NCBI GenBank assembly: GCA_039028635.1
Contig: JBCCHV010000020.1
Location: 1 to 64,000 of the forward strand
From: Acidobacteriota bacterium
GTDB lineage: Bacteria > Acidobacteriota > Thermoanaerobaculia > Multivoradales > JBCCEF01
DNA: 64,000 nucleotides
Reading direction: 5' to 3'
Below are positions 35,545 through 45,000 of the stretch, one piece after another. Each line of letters begins with the position of its first letter. Positions within the stretch are counted from its first letter, which is position 1. Made by a program: the position numbers and the translations under genes. The notes beneath the pieces are model-generated. The model was not told the origin of the DNA. It saw only the letters and a list, made by a program, of their open reading frames with translations, and did no database searches.

Positions 35545-37305
35545 GCACCGCAGCCCAGCCCAACGACCACTACGACGTCGTCATCCTCGGCGGCGGCCTC
35601 GCCGGCCAGACCCTGGCGCGCCATCTACTGCTCGAAACCGAGCGACGCATTCTGCTGCTCGAGTACCTCGACGAGCTGCCGGCGCCGCAGCAGAAGGTCG
35701 GTGAATCGTCGGTTCAGCTCGCCGGCTATTACTTCTCGAAGGTCCTCGATCTCGAAGAGCTGCTCTTCCACGAGCACTTCATGAAGTACAACCTACGTTT
35801 CTATTGGAAGAGCGGCGACCGGCCCAACGACGCCTTCGAGGATTACTCCCAGGCCTACATCCGACCGTTCTCCAATATCGCCAGCTACCAGCTCGATCGC
35901 AACGCCTTCGAGGGCGCCCTGCTCGAGCGCAACGGCCGCAGCGAGCGCTTCACCCATCAGCTCGGGGCGCGACGCATCAAGGCCCCCCTCGAGGGCCCCG
36001 GACCTCACCCGGTGACCTACTCGGCCGCCGGCCGGGATCACCGGGTGACCGCCGACTGGGTGGTCGACACCACCGGCCGGATGCGCTTCGTGGCCAACCG
36101 CCGCCAGCTCCAGCGCGACAATCCCATCCACCACGGCGCCTACTTCTGGTGGGTCGATGGCCTGGTCGACATCGAAAAGCTGAGCGACCAGAGCCGCCGC
36201 CAGCAGCGCCAGCGGGCCAGCCGGCGACAGACCGGTCACCTGCCCTTTTGGCTCGCCACCAACCATTTCATGGGGCGAGGGCTTCTGGTTCTGGGTCATT
36301 CCGCTGCAGGGCAAGACCAGCCTCGGCCTGGTCTACGACCGCTCCCTGGTCGATGAAGACGAGGTCTTTTCGGTCGACAAGGCCACCGAGTGGATCTGCC
36401 GCGAGTTCCCCCTCTTCGCCCGCGACCTGCCGCAGCGCCGAGTGCTCGACGCCGCCGGCTTGCGCGACTTCTCCCACGACTGCGCCCAGACCATCAGCCG
36501 CGATCGCTGGGCCATGGCCGGCGTGTCGGGCCGCTTCTCGGACCCCCTCTACAGCCCCGGAAGCGACCTGATCGCCATCTACAACACTCTGATCGTCGAT
36601 GCCATCGAGACCGAGGACGACGACGAGCTGGCCGCCAAGGTGCGTCTCTACGAGCAGCTCATGCGGGCCTCCTACTCGGCCTACGAGCCGTCCTATGCCC
36701 TGAGCTACGACGCCCTCGGCGATGCCGAGGTGTTCTCCCTCAAATACGGCTGGGAGCTGTCCGTCTACTTCGGCTTCTATGTCTTTCCCTTCATCAACGA
36801 TCTGTTCACGGACCGCCGCTTCGCGGTGTCGTATCTCAAGGCCTTCTCGCGCCTCGGCCCCCTCAACCGCGGTATCCAGCAGCTGCTCAGCGACTACTTT
36901 CAGTGGAAGAAGGAGCACGTCGCGCCGCCGGCCGAGCCGCTGTGCTTCGACTTCACCCAGCTCGGCACCCTGGCGGCCGCCGAGAAGACCTTCTATGAAG
37001 TCGGCGTGGACGTCCCCCAGGCCCGCCGGGTGTTGCAGCAGCAGCTCGAAAACCTCGACGAGCTGGCGCGCCTGGTCTACGCCCGCGTCGCCGCGGTGGT
37101 GCTCGCCGAGCCGGCGGTGCTCCACAACCGGGCCTTCGTCGAGGCCATCGACCCGGCGGCCCTCGAGTTCGACCCGGACGCCATCAGGCAGCGCTGGTCG
37201 CAGGCGGCCGCCGACACCGACCGCTGGACCTGGTCCTTCGACCCGGCGGTGCTCGACGTCTTTCCGACGGCCCGCCGCGCCGGCCTGCTGGAACAGGCTT
37301 CGTGA
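35541..37305 (+). pseudogene. Flavin-dependent halogenase-like protein, frameshifted
   Basis: Two reading frames together encode one protein of about 587 residues. The N-terminal part has the FAD loop VVILGGGLAGQTLARHLL and KVGESSVQLAGYYF. The frame breaks at the GGGG run at 36272-36275; removing one G joins it to GEGFWFWVIPLQGKTSLGLV, which contains the halogenase signature WxWxIP. The C-terminal part has FSDPLYSPGSDLIAIYNT. The one-base change could be a true frameshift, a sequencing error or, less likely, recoding. If functional, it is an FAD-dependent halogenase or related monooxygenase. The start overlaps the KS-like stop (ATGA). Confidence 0.8.
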
Positions 37306-38723
37306 CCCAGGCCGCAGCTCCCCTCGAGGTGCTCTTCGAGCTCGACCCTTGGGAGGGAACCTGCGAGCTCGAGGCGCCGGCCACGACCCTCCCCGACTGG
37401 CTCGACGGCACCTGCTACTTCAACGGACCGGGTGCCTTCCGCAAGGGCGAGCTGGCCTATCGCCACTGGCTCGACGGCGACGGCATCGTCTCCGCCCTGA
37501 CCCTCGGGCAAGGCCGCCAGCGCTTCACCCGTCGCTTCGTCGCCAGCACCAAGCGCCAGGACGAGGCGGCCGCCGGGAGGGCCCTCTACCGCACCTTTGG
37601 CACCGCCTTCGAAGGCGATCGCCTGCGCCGCGGCCTCGGTCTCGAATCGCCGGTCAACGTCAGCGCCGTCCCTTTCTCCGGCACGCTGCTGGCCTTCGGC
37701 GAGCAGGGCCTGCCCTGGTCCCTCGATCCGGTGACCCTGGAAACCCGCGGCGAGCACACCTTCGGAGGTCGTCTCAACGCCATCAGCCCCCTCTCGGCCC
37801 ATCCCTGCATCGATCCCGAGAGCGGCGAAATGTTCAACTTCGGCCTTTCCTACGCCGCCCGGCGGCCCCTCCTCAACCTCTACCGCTTCGCCGCCGATGG
37901 TGAGCTGCTGTCGCGCCGCCGGATTGGACTGCCCTATCCCTGCTCGATCCACGACTTCGGCCTCAGCCGGCGCTTCGCGACTTTCTACGTCAACCCTCAT
38001 CTGCTCGACGTCGCCTCGCTGATGAACGACGGCCGTGCCGTCCTCGACAGCCTCTCCTGGCAGCCCGATCTCGGCAGCCAGTTGCTGGTGGTCGACCGTG
38101 AGTCGGGAGCCGAGACCGCACGCCTCGACATCGCCGGCCGTGCCTGCCTGCACCACATCCACAGCTTCGAGGCCGACGGGCTCTTGTTCATCGACGTCCT
38201 CGAGCTCGATGAGCCGGCCTACGAGCAGTACCAGCCCCTGCCGTCCCTCTATGCCACCGTCGCCGCCGGCCGGCCAACTCGTTTCGTAGTCGACCCGGAA
38301 GCGTCGCGCTTGCTCGAGGAGCGCCGCCTACCCTACGACTCGGCGCCGGACTTTCCCGCTTTCGACAGCCGCCTCGCCGACCGCGACTACGACGACTTCT
38401 GGTTCCTCGGCATCTCGGAGCGCGCGCGACCAGGCGCCAAGTTCTTCGATCAGCTCTGCCATCTGCGCTGGAGTGACGAAGGCCAAGATCTGTGGACCTG
38501 CCCCGCCGGCCAGGTCCTGGCCAGCGAGCCGATCTTCGCCGGCCGCCCCGGGCGCCCCGGCGAAGGCCTGATCATCTGCCACCTCTTCGATCTGGCGGCG
38601 CGCCGCTCGGAGATGCTGTTTTTCGACGCTGGCGAGGTCGCCGCCGGTCCCCGCCATCGCCTGACCCTGCCGGCCGCCATCACCGCCTGCTTCCACGGGA
38701 CCTTCGCCGCCAGCTCAGCCTGA
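37302..38723 (+). CDS. Carotenoid-cleavage-oxygenase family protein
   Basis: The 473-residue product belongs to the carotenoid oxygenase/RPE65 family, beta-propeller non-haem iron enzymes that cleave conjugated double bonds. The expected four iron-ligand histidines are present, in SAHP, SIHDF, HHIHSF and CFHGTF. The GTG start overlaps the halogenase-like stop (GTGA). Family members cleave carotenoids, stilbenes or lignin-type alkenes. In this operon, a polyene made by the KS pair is an attractive but untested substrate. Confidence 0.9.
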   Translation: MTQAAAPLEVLFELDPWEGTCELEAPATTLPDWLDGTCYFNGPGAFRKGELAYRHWLDGDGIVSALTLGQGRQRFTRRFVASTKRQDEAAAGRALYRTFGTAFEGDRLRRGLGLESPVNVSAVPFSGTLLAFGEQGLPWSLDPVTLETRGEHTFGGRLNAISPLSAHPCIDPESGEMFNFGLSYAARRPLLNLYRFAADGELLSRRRIGLPYPCSIHDFGLSRRFATFYVNPHLLDVASLMNDGRAVLDSLSWQPDLGSQLLVVDRESGAETARLDIAGRACLHHIHSFEADGLLFIDVLELDEPAYEQYQPLPSLYATVAAGRPTRFVVDPEASRLLEERRLPYDSAPDFPAFDSRLADRDYDDFWFLGISERARPGAKFFDQLCHLRWSDEGQDLWTCPAGQVLASEPIFAGRPGRPGEGLIICHLFDLAARRSEMLFFDAGEVAAGPRHRLTLPAAITACFHGTFAASSA

Positions 38724-38774
38724 CTGCCCCGCGCCGCGCCCAGCGCCTCGGCCGACAAGGTAGCGCCCGATAGC

Positions 38775-38809
38775 CCTGCCTCGGGCGTCCCCCTCGGCAG
38801 GTTTGTTTT
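38775..38809 (+). terminator. Terminator of the ACP-to-oxygenase operon
   Basis: CCTGCC (38775-38780) pairs with GGCAGG (38796-38801), followed by TTTGTTTT (38802-38809). It lies about 50 bases past the oxygenase stop and before the next gene, marking the operon end. Confidence 0.6.
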
Positions 38810-38897
38810 CGTCTCCGAGACCTACCCTTTTCACCGCATAACGCAACAGCACCAGAGAAGGATTCGATATCGATTCATTCTCTGGGGGGACGTTGCG

Positions 38898-39593
38898 ATG
38901 GAATTTGGGGCGAGGGTCCGGGTCCTGGCGCTGGCGCAGAGCTTGATCACCACTCTCCAGGGCGACAGCCCGGGAGCTCTCCTCGACCTCGGAGACGAAG
39001 ATCCGAGATCTCTCTACCGGCAGCTGCTGGTCTACGACGAGCCGGATCGCGACGACCGCCCCTTGTTCATCGCCGCCGAGACCTACGAAGCGGAGGGCAG
39101 GCCCGCCGCCGCCGCGGTTCTCTTCGCCCTCGAGCACGATCGCCGGCTGAACGCCGAGGGTCCCTTGGAACGGACCGCCCGCGCCGCCTTGCGCTTCCGC
39201 CTGGCGGCCGCCCTCTGGCGCGACGGCGGTCGTCTCTTCATCCAGCAGGCGATTCCCGTCCTCGAGGGCATCCTGCAGCACCTCGACGACGATTCGCCGG
39301 CCAATCTGCGGTTTCACGTCCTCGAGCACTTGGGCTACAACCGCGCCGCCCTCGGACAGTCGCGAGAGGCGGCCGAAGCCTTTCTGCGCGCCGAGCGCTG
39401 GGCGCCGAACGGCGACACTCGGGGCGCCGTCATCGTGCTCGCCGCCGAGGCCCTCGATCACGGCGTCGGCCAGCACGCGGCGGAGCACCTGCTGCGCTCC
39501 CGCTGGCAGGTGCTGAAGGACGTCCAGGATGTCCAGGTACTCGGCCGCTGGCTGCCCTTCCTCTCGATCCAAAGCGACGCCGAGGAGGAATAG
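38898..39593 (+). CDS. TPR-like hypothetical protein
   Basis: The 231-residue soluble protein consists mostly of helices arranged like tetratricopeptide repeats (FIAAETYEAEGRPAAAAVLFALEH, NRAALGQSREAAEAFLRAE). It has no signal peptide. A G-rich stretch eight bases upstream of the ATG can act as a ribosome binding site. A palindrome TCGATATCGA lies at 38864-38873. The terminator before it makes it separate from the polyketide operon. Its function is unknown. Confidence 0.65.
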   Translation: MEFGARVRVLALAQSLITTLQGDSPGALLDLGDEDPRSLYRQLLVYDEPDRDDRPLFIAAETYEAEGRPAAAAVLFALEHDRRLNAEGPLERTARAALRFRLAAALWRDGGRLFIQQAIPVLEGILQHLDDDSPANLRFHVLEHLGYNRAALGQSREAAEAFLRAERWAPNGDTRGAVIVLAAEALDHGVGQHAAEHLLRSRWQVLKDVQDVQVLGRWLPFLSIQSDAEEE

Positions 39594-39628
39594 CCGGGCC
39601 CGTCATCGCCGAGCCCGGCCAGGCCTCT

Positions 39629-39723
39629 GGCAGTATTCCCTGTACTGCCGGACATTCCGAGTGCTAACATGCACCAGCACCTATTGAAAGGGGCCCTTCG
39701 GGCCGACTCCGCTCGGCCCGAAG
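39629..39723. promoter_or_regulatory. Two hairpins before a secreted-protein gene
   Basis: GGCAGTA/TACTGCC (39629-39635 with 39643-39649) and a perfect 11-bp stem, CTTCGGGCCGA (39696-39706) with 39713-39723, lie in the gap between genes. Neither has a T-tract. They may be terminators of the TPR gene or leader structures. Confidence 0.35.
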
Positions 39724-39788
39724 ACTGAATTCGGGAGGACTCCGCCGCTTCCTCCCTCCGAACCACTCGTTGATGAGGAGGAAGCAAG

Positions 39789-40268
39789 ATGGCGCGTCAT
39801 CTCCGCTGGATTTTTGTCGCCGCGGCCTGCTTCGGCGCTCTCGCCCTGGGAGCCCAGGCCGTCACCCCGCAAAATCAAACATCGCAGGACAGCCCACCGA
39901 GCTACGCCGAGGTGATGGCCCGGGTGGCCGTGATCCACGCTCCCGGCACCGGTGTCGATCCCGAGAATCTCGATCTCGAGGCCCTCAAGGTCGCGATCGA
40001 CCCGCAGACCGGAAAAGTGCGTCCGGTGGCGCCCGAAGAATCGCGTCGACTGGGGACCAAAGAGCGCGCCATGCTGAGCCGCTCGGCGGTCGGTCTAAGC
40101 TCCGTCAAGCGGGCCGATGGCAGCGTCAGCCTCGATCTGCAGGGACGTTTTCTGAGTCTGTCGACGGCGCGCGTCGAGGCCGATGGCGGGATCCACGGCC
40201 TGTGCGTCGACTCGCTGCAGGAAGCCCACGACCACCTCGAGGGCCAGGAGGTGAGCGATGTCGAGTAG
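39789..40268 (+). CDS. Small secreted protein, partner of metallopeptidase
   Basis: The 159-residue product has a signal peptide (WIFVAAACFGALALGAQA) and GGAGG ahead of the ATG. The mature part has no recognised domain; a LDLQGRFLSL segment and a conserved-looking HGLCVDS end stand out. It overlaps the metallopeptidase gene by 11 bases. The tight coupling suggests a propeptide-like, inhibitor or maturation role for the downstream enzyme, which is inference. Confidence 0.7.
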   Translation: MARHLRWIFVAAACFGALALGAQAVTPQNQTSQDSPPSYAEVMARVAVIHAPGTGVDPENLDLEALKVAIDPQTGKVRPVAPEESRRLGTKERAMLSRSAVGLSSVKRADGSVSLDLQGRFLSLSTARVEADGGIHGLCVDSLQEAHDHLEGQEVSDVE

Positions 40269-42177
40269 CTGCCGTTCATTCCTCGCCGCCCTGCTCCTGA
40301 CCCTCGTCGCGCTGCCGCTGGCGGCGGCCACCGTCACTATCGTCAACGTCGACCCGCCGGGCGTCGGCTTCAACGACCCGACGCCGGCCGTGCCGGTGGG
40401 CGGCAACCCCGGTACCACCCTCGGCCAGCAGCGCCTGAATGCCTTCCAGTACGCCGCCGGCCTGTGGGCCGCGACCCTCGACAGCACGATCGAGATTCGG
40501 GTCCAGGCGAGCAATCCTCCGCTCAACTGCGACGCCTCCTCGGCGGTGCTGGGAGCGGCTGGCACGATCCAGATCTTCGCCAACTTCGCCAACGCCCCGT
40601 TCACCAACACCTGGTATCCGGTGGCTCTCGCCAACAAGCTGGCGGGGAGCGACCTGGCGCCCGGCGCGCCGGGCACCAACGCCGATGACCTGGTGGCGTT
40701 CTTCAACTCCGATATCGATAACAATCCCAACTGCTTGGCGGGCACCAACTGGTACTACGGCCTCGACCACAACAACGGCACCGACATCGACTTCGTCGCC
40801 ACCGTCACCCACGAAATCGGTCACGGCATCGGCTTCGCCAGCTTCACCGACGAGTCCACCGGTCAGTACATCGGCCCGCCGTTCTTCCCTTCGATCTTCG
40901 ATCGCTTCCTGTTCGACAACGACCAGGGCTTGTTCTGGGATCAGATGACCAACGCCCAGCGGATGACCTCGGCGGTCAACTGCTGCGGCCTGGTGTGGGA
41001 CGGCCCGCAGGTCAACATGTTCGCGCCGCTGATTCTCGATAGCGGCGCCGCCGGTCTGCAGATTTCGGCACCGGCGGGCATCGCCGGCTCCTATGCCGTC
41101 GGCACGGCGAGCTTCGGTCCGCCGTTGGCGAGCCCGGGAGTCAGCGGCACCCTCGAGCTGGTCAACGATGGCGTCGGCACCACCAGCGACGGCTGTGAGG
41201 CGCTGGTCGGCTTCACCGCCGGCAACATCGCCTTGATCGATCGCGGTAGCTGCGCCTTCACCCAGAAGGTGGTCAACGCCGAAGCCGCCGGAGCAACGGC
41301 AGTGATCATCGCCGACAATGTCGCCGGCTGCCCGCCGCCGGGACTCGGTGGCACCGACCCCGGCATCGGCATCCCGTCGGTGCGCATCACCCTCGACGAC
41401 GGCAACCTGATCAAGGCCAACCTGCCGGGCGTCACCGGAAACGTCGGCATCGATCAGAGCCAGCTCGCCGGCGCCGACGAAGACGGCAACGTCAAGATGT
41501 TCTCGCCGGATCCGGTTCAGCCGGGCTCCTCGATCTCTCACTGGGACACCAGCACCTTCCCCAACCTGACCATGGAGCCCTTCGCCACCGGCGATCTGAC
41601 GGACGATCTCGACCTGACGCCGATGGCGATGCACGACATCGGTTGGATGCTGCTGCAGACCTGTGGCAACAACCTCCGCGAGGGCATCGAGAAGTGCGAC
41701 GGCACGGACCTCTTCGGGCAGACCTGCCGCAGCCAAGGCTTCGACGGCGGCGCGCTGGCCTGCTCGGCGACCTGCGACGCCTTCGACACCTCCGCCTGCT
41801 TCACCTGCAACGACGGTCCCAGCAAGGGGTCCTGGAATCAGCCGGACAGCCTCTCCTTCGGCAGCATGGGAGGCTATCTCTACGATTCGAGCGGTGCCAT
41901 CGTCTACAAGATCATCGGCACGCTGACGCCGACCAGCACCACCAGCGGCATCATCAGCGGCATCATCTATGACGGCAACGCTCCCGACCCGGACTTCTTC
42001 TTCTCCGGCAACTACAAGGAGTCGAACAGCGGTAGCGTCGACTTTGGCAGCTTCGAAGCCAAGATCGTGCCCTTCGGCAGCAACGCCGCGGTGGGATCCA
42101 TCGCCGGGCGCTGGAAGGACAAGCAGCCGCTGTCTTCGATCGGGATCTTCGAAGGCAAGTGGGAGATCTGCCAGTAG
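40258..42177 (+). CDS. Secreted PA-domain metallopeptidase
   Basis: The 639-residue exported protein has a signal peptide (LAALLLTLVALPLAAA), a metzincin-like zinc site HEIGHGIGF at ~180, and a protease-associated (PA) domain at ~330-400 (ALIDRGSCAFTQKVVNAEAAGATAVIIADN). A Cys-rich repeat with GIEKCDGTDLFGQTC resembles the DUF4215/myxococcus repeat. The C-terminal part is a beta-rich domain. It is probably a secreted peptidase. The ATG is behind AGGAGG. Confidence 0.85.
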   Translation: MSSSCRSFLAALLLTLVALPLAAATVTIVNVDPPGVGFNDPTPAVPVGGNPGTTLGQQRLNAFQYAAGLWAATLDSTIEIRVQASNPPLNCDASSAVLGAAGTIQIFANFANAPFTNTWYPVALANKLAGSDLAPGAPGTNADDLVAFFNSDIDNNPNCLAGTNWYYGLDHNNGTDIDFVATVTHEIGHGIGFASFTDESTGQYIGPPFFPSIFDRFLFDNDQGLFWDQMTNAQRMTSAVNCCGLVWDGPQVNMFAPLILDSGAAGLQISAPAGIAGSYAVGTASFGPPLASPGVSGTLELVNDGVGTTSDGCEALVGFTAGNIALIDRGSCAFTQKVVNAEAAGATAVIIADNVAGCPPPGLGGTDPGIGIPSVRITLDDGNLIKANLPGVTGNVGIDQSQLAGADEDGNVKMFSPDPVQPGSSISHWDTSTFPNLTMEPFATGDLTDDLDLTPMAMHDIGWMLLQTCGNNLREGIEKCDGTDLFGQTCRSQGFDGGALACSATCDAFDTSACFTCNDGPSKGSWNQPDSLSFGSMGGYLYDSSGAIVYKIIGTLTPTSTTSGIISGIIYDGNAPDPDFFFSGNYKESNSGSVDFGSFEAKIVPFGSNAAVGSIAGRWKDKQPLSSIGIFEGKWEICQ

Positions 42178-42250
42178 GGATCGGCCAGGACTCGTGAGGG
42201 TCCGACCAGGTCCGGACCTGGCCCCGCGCCGGGTCCGGACCGATTTCGCT

Positions 42251-43234
42251 TCAGTGGGGCGAAATCTCGACGATGACCTTGCCCTCAACGCCACCCGCGG
42301 CGAGCGCCTGGTAGGCGGTGGCGATCTCGGCGAAGGGCAGCACCCGGTCGACCACCGGCTGCAAGGTACCGTCCTCGAGCCAGGGCTCGGCGACGGCGTG
42401 GAAGGCGGCCACCAGGCGTGCCTTCTCTTCCCGCGGCCGCGGTCGCAGAACGGATCCGACGATCCGTAGCCGGCGGCGCAGAACGACATCGAGAGGAATC
42501 TCCGCCGTGCGTCCCGCCGTGATCCCCACCAGCACCAGGCGTCCGCCGGTCTTGAGGGCCAGCAGCAGCCGCGGCAGCCATTCGCCGCCGACCAGATCCA
42601 TCACCAGATCGAGGCCCTCGCCGCCATTGGCGCGGCGCAGCGCCGCCGGCAGGTCGGAAGCCATCGGCACCGTGACGGTGGCGCCCAGATCGCGCAACGG
42701 CTCGAGCGCCGCGGCACGCCGACCGACGGCCAGCACCCTTGCTCCGAGGGCTGACGCGAGCTGCACCGCAAAGCTGCCGACACCGCCGTTGGCGCCGGTG
42801 ATGGCGACCGCTTCGCCACTCGACATGCGCCCCTCCTCCACCAGGTTGGTCCAGGCCGTCAGCGCCGCCTCCGGGACCGCCGCTCCCTGGACGAAGCTCC
42901 AGCCATTCGGTAGCGGCATGAGCTGCCCTTGGGGGACGGTCACCAGCTCACCGTGACCGCCACCGGCGAGCAGGGCCATGACGCGATCCCCCACCCGCCA
43001 GCCCTCGACCTCTTCCCCGAGGTCCGCGATCACGCCGGCACACTCGAGCCCGGGTACTTCGCTCTCGCCGGGCGGCGGCGGGTAGAGTCCGCGCAGCTGC
43101 AACAGATCGGCGCGGTTGAGGCCGGCGGCGCGCACCTCCACCAGCACCTCGCCACGGGCCGGCAGGGGATCGGCGAGGTCGCCGAGGAAGGGCCACGGCG
43201 TCTCGGGATTGCGGGTCGGAAGCACTGCAAGCAT
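42251..43234 (-). CDS. Quinone oxidoreductase-like zinc-type alcohol dehydrogenase
   Basis: The 327-residue product belongs to the MDR superfamily. It shows the GroES-like fold (GEVLVEVRAAGLNRADLLQLRG) and NADPH-binding AITGANGGVGSFAVQLA, as in quinone oxidoreductases/QorA and PIG3-like proteins. No zinc-ligand Cys cluster is evident, typical of the quinone oxidoreductase branch. The start is taken at MLAVLPTRN. It is divergent from fhs. Confidence 0.88.
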   Translation of the reverse strand: MLAVLPTRNPETPWPFLGDLADPLPARGEVLVEVRAAGLNRADLLQLRGLYPPPPGESEVPGLECAGVIADLGEEVEGWRVGDRVMALLAGGGHGELVTVPQGQLMPLPNGWSFVQGAAVPEAALTAWTNLVEEGRMSSGEAVAITGANGGVGSFAVQLASALGARVLAVGRRAAALEPLRDLGATVTVPMASDLPAALRRANGGEGLDLVMDLVGGEWLPRLLLALKTGGRLVLVGITAGRTAEIPLDVVLRRRLRIVGSVLRPRPREEKARLVAAFHAVAEPWLEDGTLQPVVDRVLPFAEIATAYQALAAGGVEGKVIVEISPH

Positions 43235-43348
43235 GACGCGCTCAGGATACACTCACGTCCTACGAAACATCACACCACATCGCGAGAACAAGGACCGCCA
43301 TAGGGCTCGGTGGTTGCCGATCCGGCCGACAAGGGAGACAGGGAGAGT

Positions 43349-44980
43349 ATGCAAGGGAAAGACCGTCTGCGCACCATCGAAGGGCTCGCCGATCATCTCG
43401 GAATCGACCGTCAGAATGTCATCCCGTACGGCACCGAGAAGGCCAAGGTCCAGCTCGACGCCCTCGACAGCGACCGCCCCCAGGGCAAGCTGGTCCTGGT
43501 GTCGGCGATCACGCCGACCAAGGCCGGCGAAGGCAAGACCACCACTTCCATCGGCCTCGCCCAGGGGCTCGCCCACATCGGCCAGCAGGCTGCCCTCGCG
43601 CTGCGCGAGCCGTCCCTCGGACCGACCTTCGGCATGAAGGGCGGCGCCACCGGCGGCGGCCGCTCGATCGTGATTCCGGAAGCCGACATCAACCTCCACT
43701 TCACCGGCGACTTCCACGCCATCTCGGCGGCCAACAACCTGCTGGCGGCCCTCCTCGACAACCACCTGCACCACGGCAACGAGCTCGGCATCGACGTCCG
43801 CCAGATTTCCTGGCGGCGGGTTGTCGACCTCAACGATCGCGCCCTGCGCAACGTCATCGTCGGCCTCGGCGGCCCGATGCAGGGGGTCCCGCGGGAGAAC
43901 GGCTTCGACATCACTCCGGCCTCGGAGGTGATGGCGGTGCTGTGCCTATCCGAAGGTGAAGAGGACCTGCGGGCACGGCTCTCCCGACTGCAGGTGGCAG
44001 TCAACCGCGACGGCGACCCGGTGACCGCCGCCGACCTCAAGGCGGTGGGCTCGATGATGGTGGTGCTGAAGGACGCCCTGATGCCCAACCTGGTGCAGAC
44101 CATCGAGGGCGTGCCGGCCTTCATCCACGGCGGCCCCTTCGCCAACATCGCCCACGGCTGCAACTCGGTGCTGGCCACCAAAATGGCCCTCGCCAACTCC
44201 GACTGGGTGGTGACCGAAGCGGGCTTCGGCTTCGACCTCGGGGGCGAGAAGTTCTTCGACATCAAGTGCCGCTCCGCCGGCCTCGACCCGGCGGTGGTGG
44301 TGCTGGTCGCCACCGTTCGCGCTCTCCGCCACCACGGCAGCGGCAGCGGCGACAACGACCCGGCGGCGGTCGCCGCCGGCATCCCCAACCTCCAAAAGCA
44401 CATCGAGAACGCCCGCCAGTTCGGCTACGAGCCGGTGGTCGCCCTCAATCAGTTCGGCGACGACACCGAGGACGAGATCGCCGTCGTCGAGCGCGCCTGC
44501 GCCGAGATGGGAACGCCCTTCGCGGTGTCCGATCACTTCGGCCAGGGCGGTGTCGGCGCCGCCGACCTCGCCGCCCTGGTGGTGGCCCACGCCGAATCCC
44601 ACCGCCAGCCCCATCGCCCGCTCTACGAAGTCGACCAGCCGATCAAGGAGAAGATGGAGACGGTCGCCCAGCGCATCTACGGTGCCTCGGCGGTCAACTA
44701 CACGCCGAAGGCCGAGAAAGACCTGCGGCGGATCGAGAATGTCGGCCTCTCGAACCTGCCCCTATGCGTCGCCAAGACGCCGGCGTCGCTCTCCGACAAC
44801 CCCGCCCTGGCCGGCCGGCCAGAAGGGTTCGAGATCACCGTCGGCAGCGTCGTCGCCGCCGCCGGCGCCGGCTTCGTGATTCCGCTGCTCGGCAACATCC
44901 TGCGCATGCCGGGCCTCGCCAAGGTGCCCCAGGCGCACCACATCGACCTGGTCGACGGCGAGATCCGAAACTTGCGTTAA
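43349..44980 (+). CDS. fhs: Formate-tetrahydrofolate ligase
   Basis: Fhs makes 10-formyl-tetrahydrofolate from formate, THF and ATP. The 543-residue product contains the P-loop TPTKAGEGKTTTSIGLAQGL and later conserved blocks (FGMKGGATGGGRS, TGDFHAI, AVVNLND-like, and a C-terminal GEIRNL). The size and motifs are normal. The ATG at 43349 follows GGGAGAG. It feeds C1 units to purine and thymidylate synthesis. Confidence 0.97.
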   Translation: MQGKDRLRTIEGLADHLGIDRQNVIPYGTEKAKVQLDALDSDRPQGKLVLVSAITPTKAGEGKTTTSIGLAQGLAHIGQQAALALREPSLGPTFGMKGGATGGGRSIVIPEADINLHFTGDFHAISAANNLLAALLDNHLHHGNELGIDVRQISWRRVVDLNDRALRNVIVGLGGPMQGVPRENGFDITPASEVMAVLCLSEGEEDLRARLSRLQVAVNRDGDPVTAADLKAVGSMMVVLKDALMPNLVQTIEGVPAFIHGGPFANIAHGCNSVLATKMALANSDWVVTEAGFGFDLGGEKFFDIKCRSAGLDPAVVVLVATVRALRHHGSGSGDNDPAAVAAGIPNLQKHIENARQFGYEPVVALNQFGDDTEDEIAVVERACAEMGTPFAVSDHFGQGGVGAADLAALVVAHAESHRQPHRPLYEVDQPIKEKMETVAQRIYGASAVNYTPKAEKDLRRIENVGLSNLPLCVAKTPASLSDNPALAGRPEGFEITVGSVVAAAGAGFVIPLLGNILRMPGLAKVPQAHHIDLVDGEIRNLR

Positions 44981-45000
44981 GTGCGGTAGTTGAAGTCGAT

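Noticed and set aside
36442-37305. Separate gene downstream of the flavoprotein
   Set aside because: Its frame continues upstream through WxWxIP in register with the preceding flavoprotein; a single-base shift explains both ORFs as one gene.
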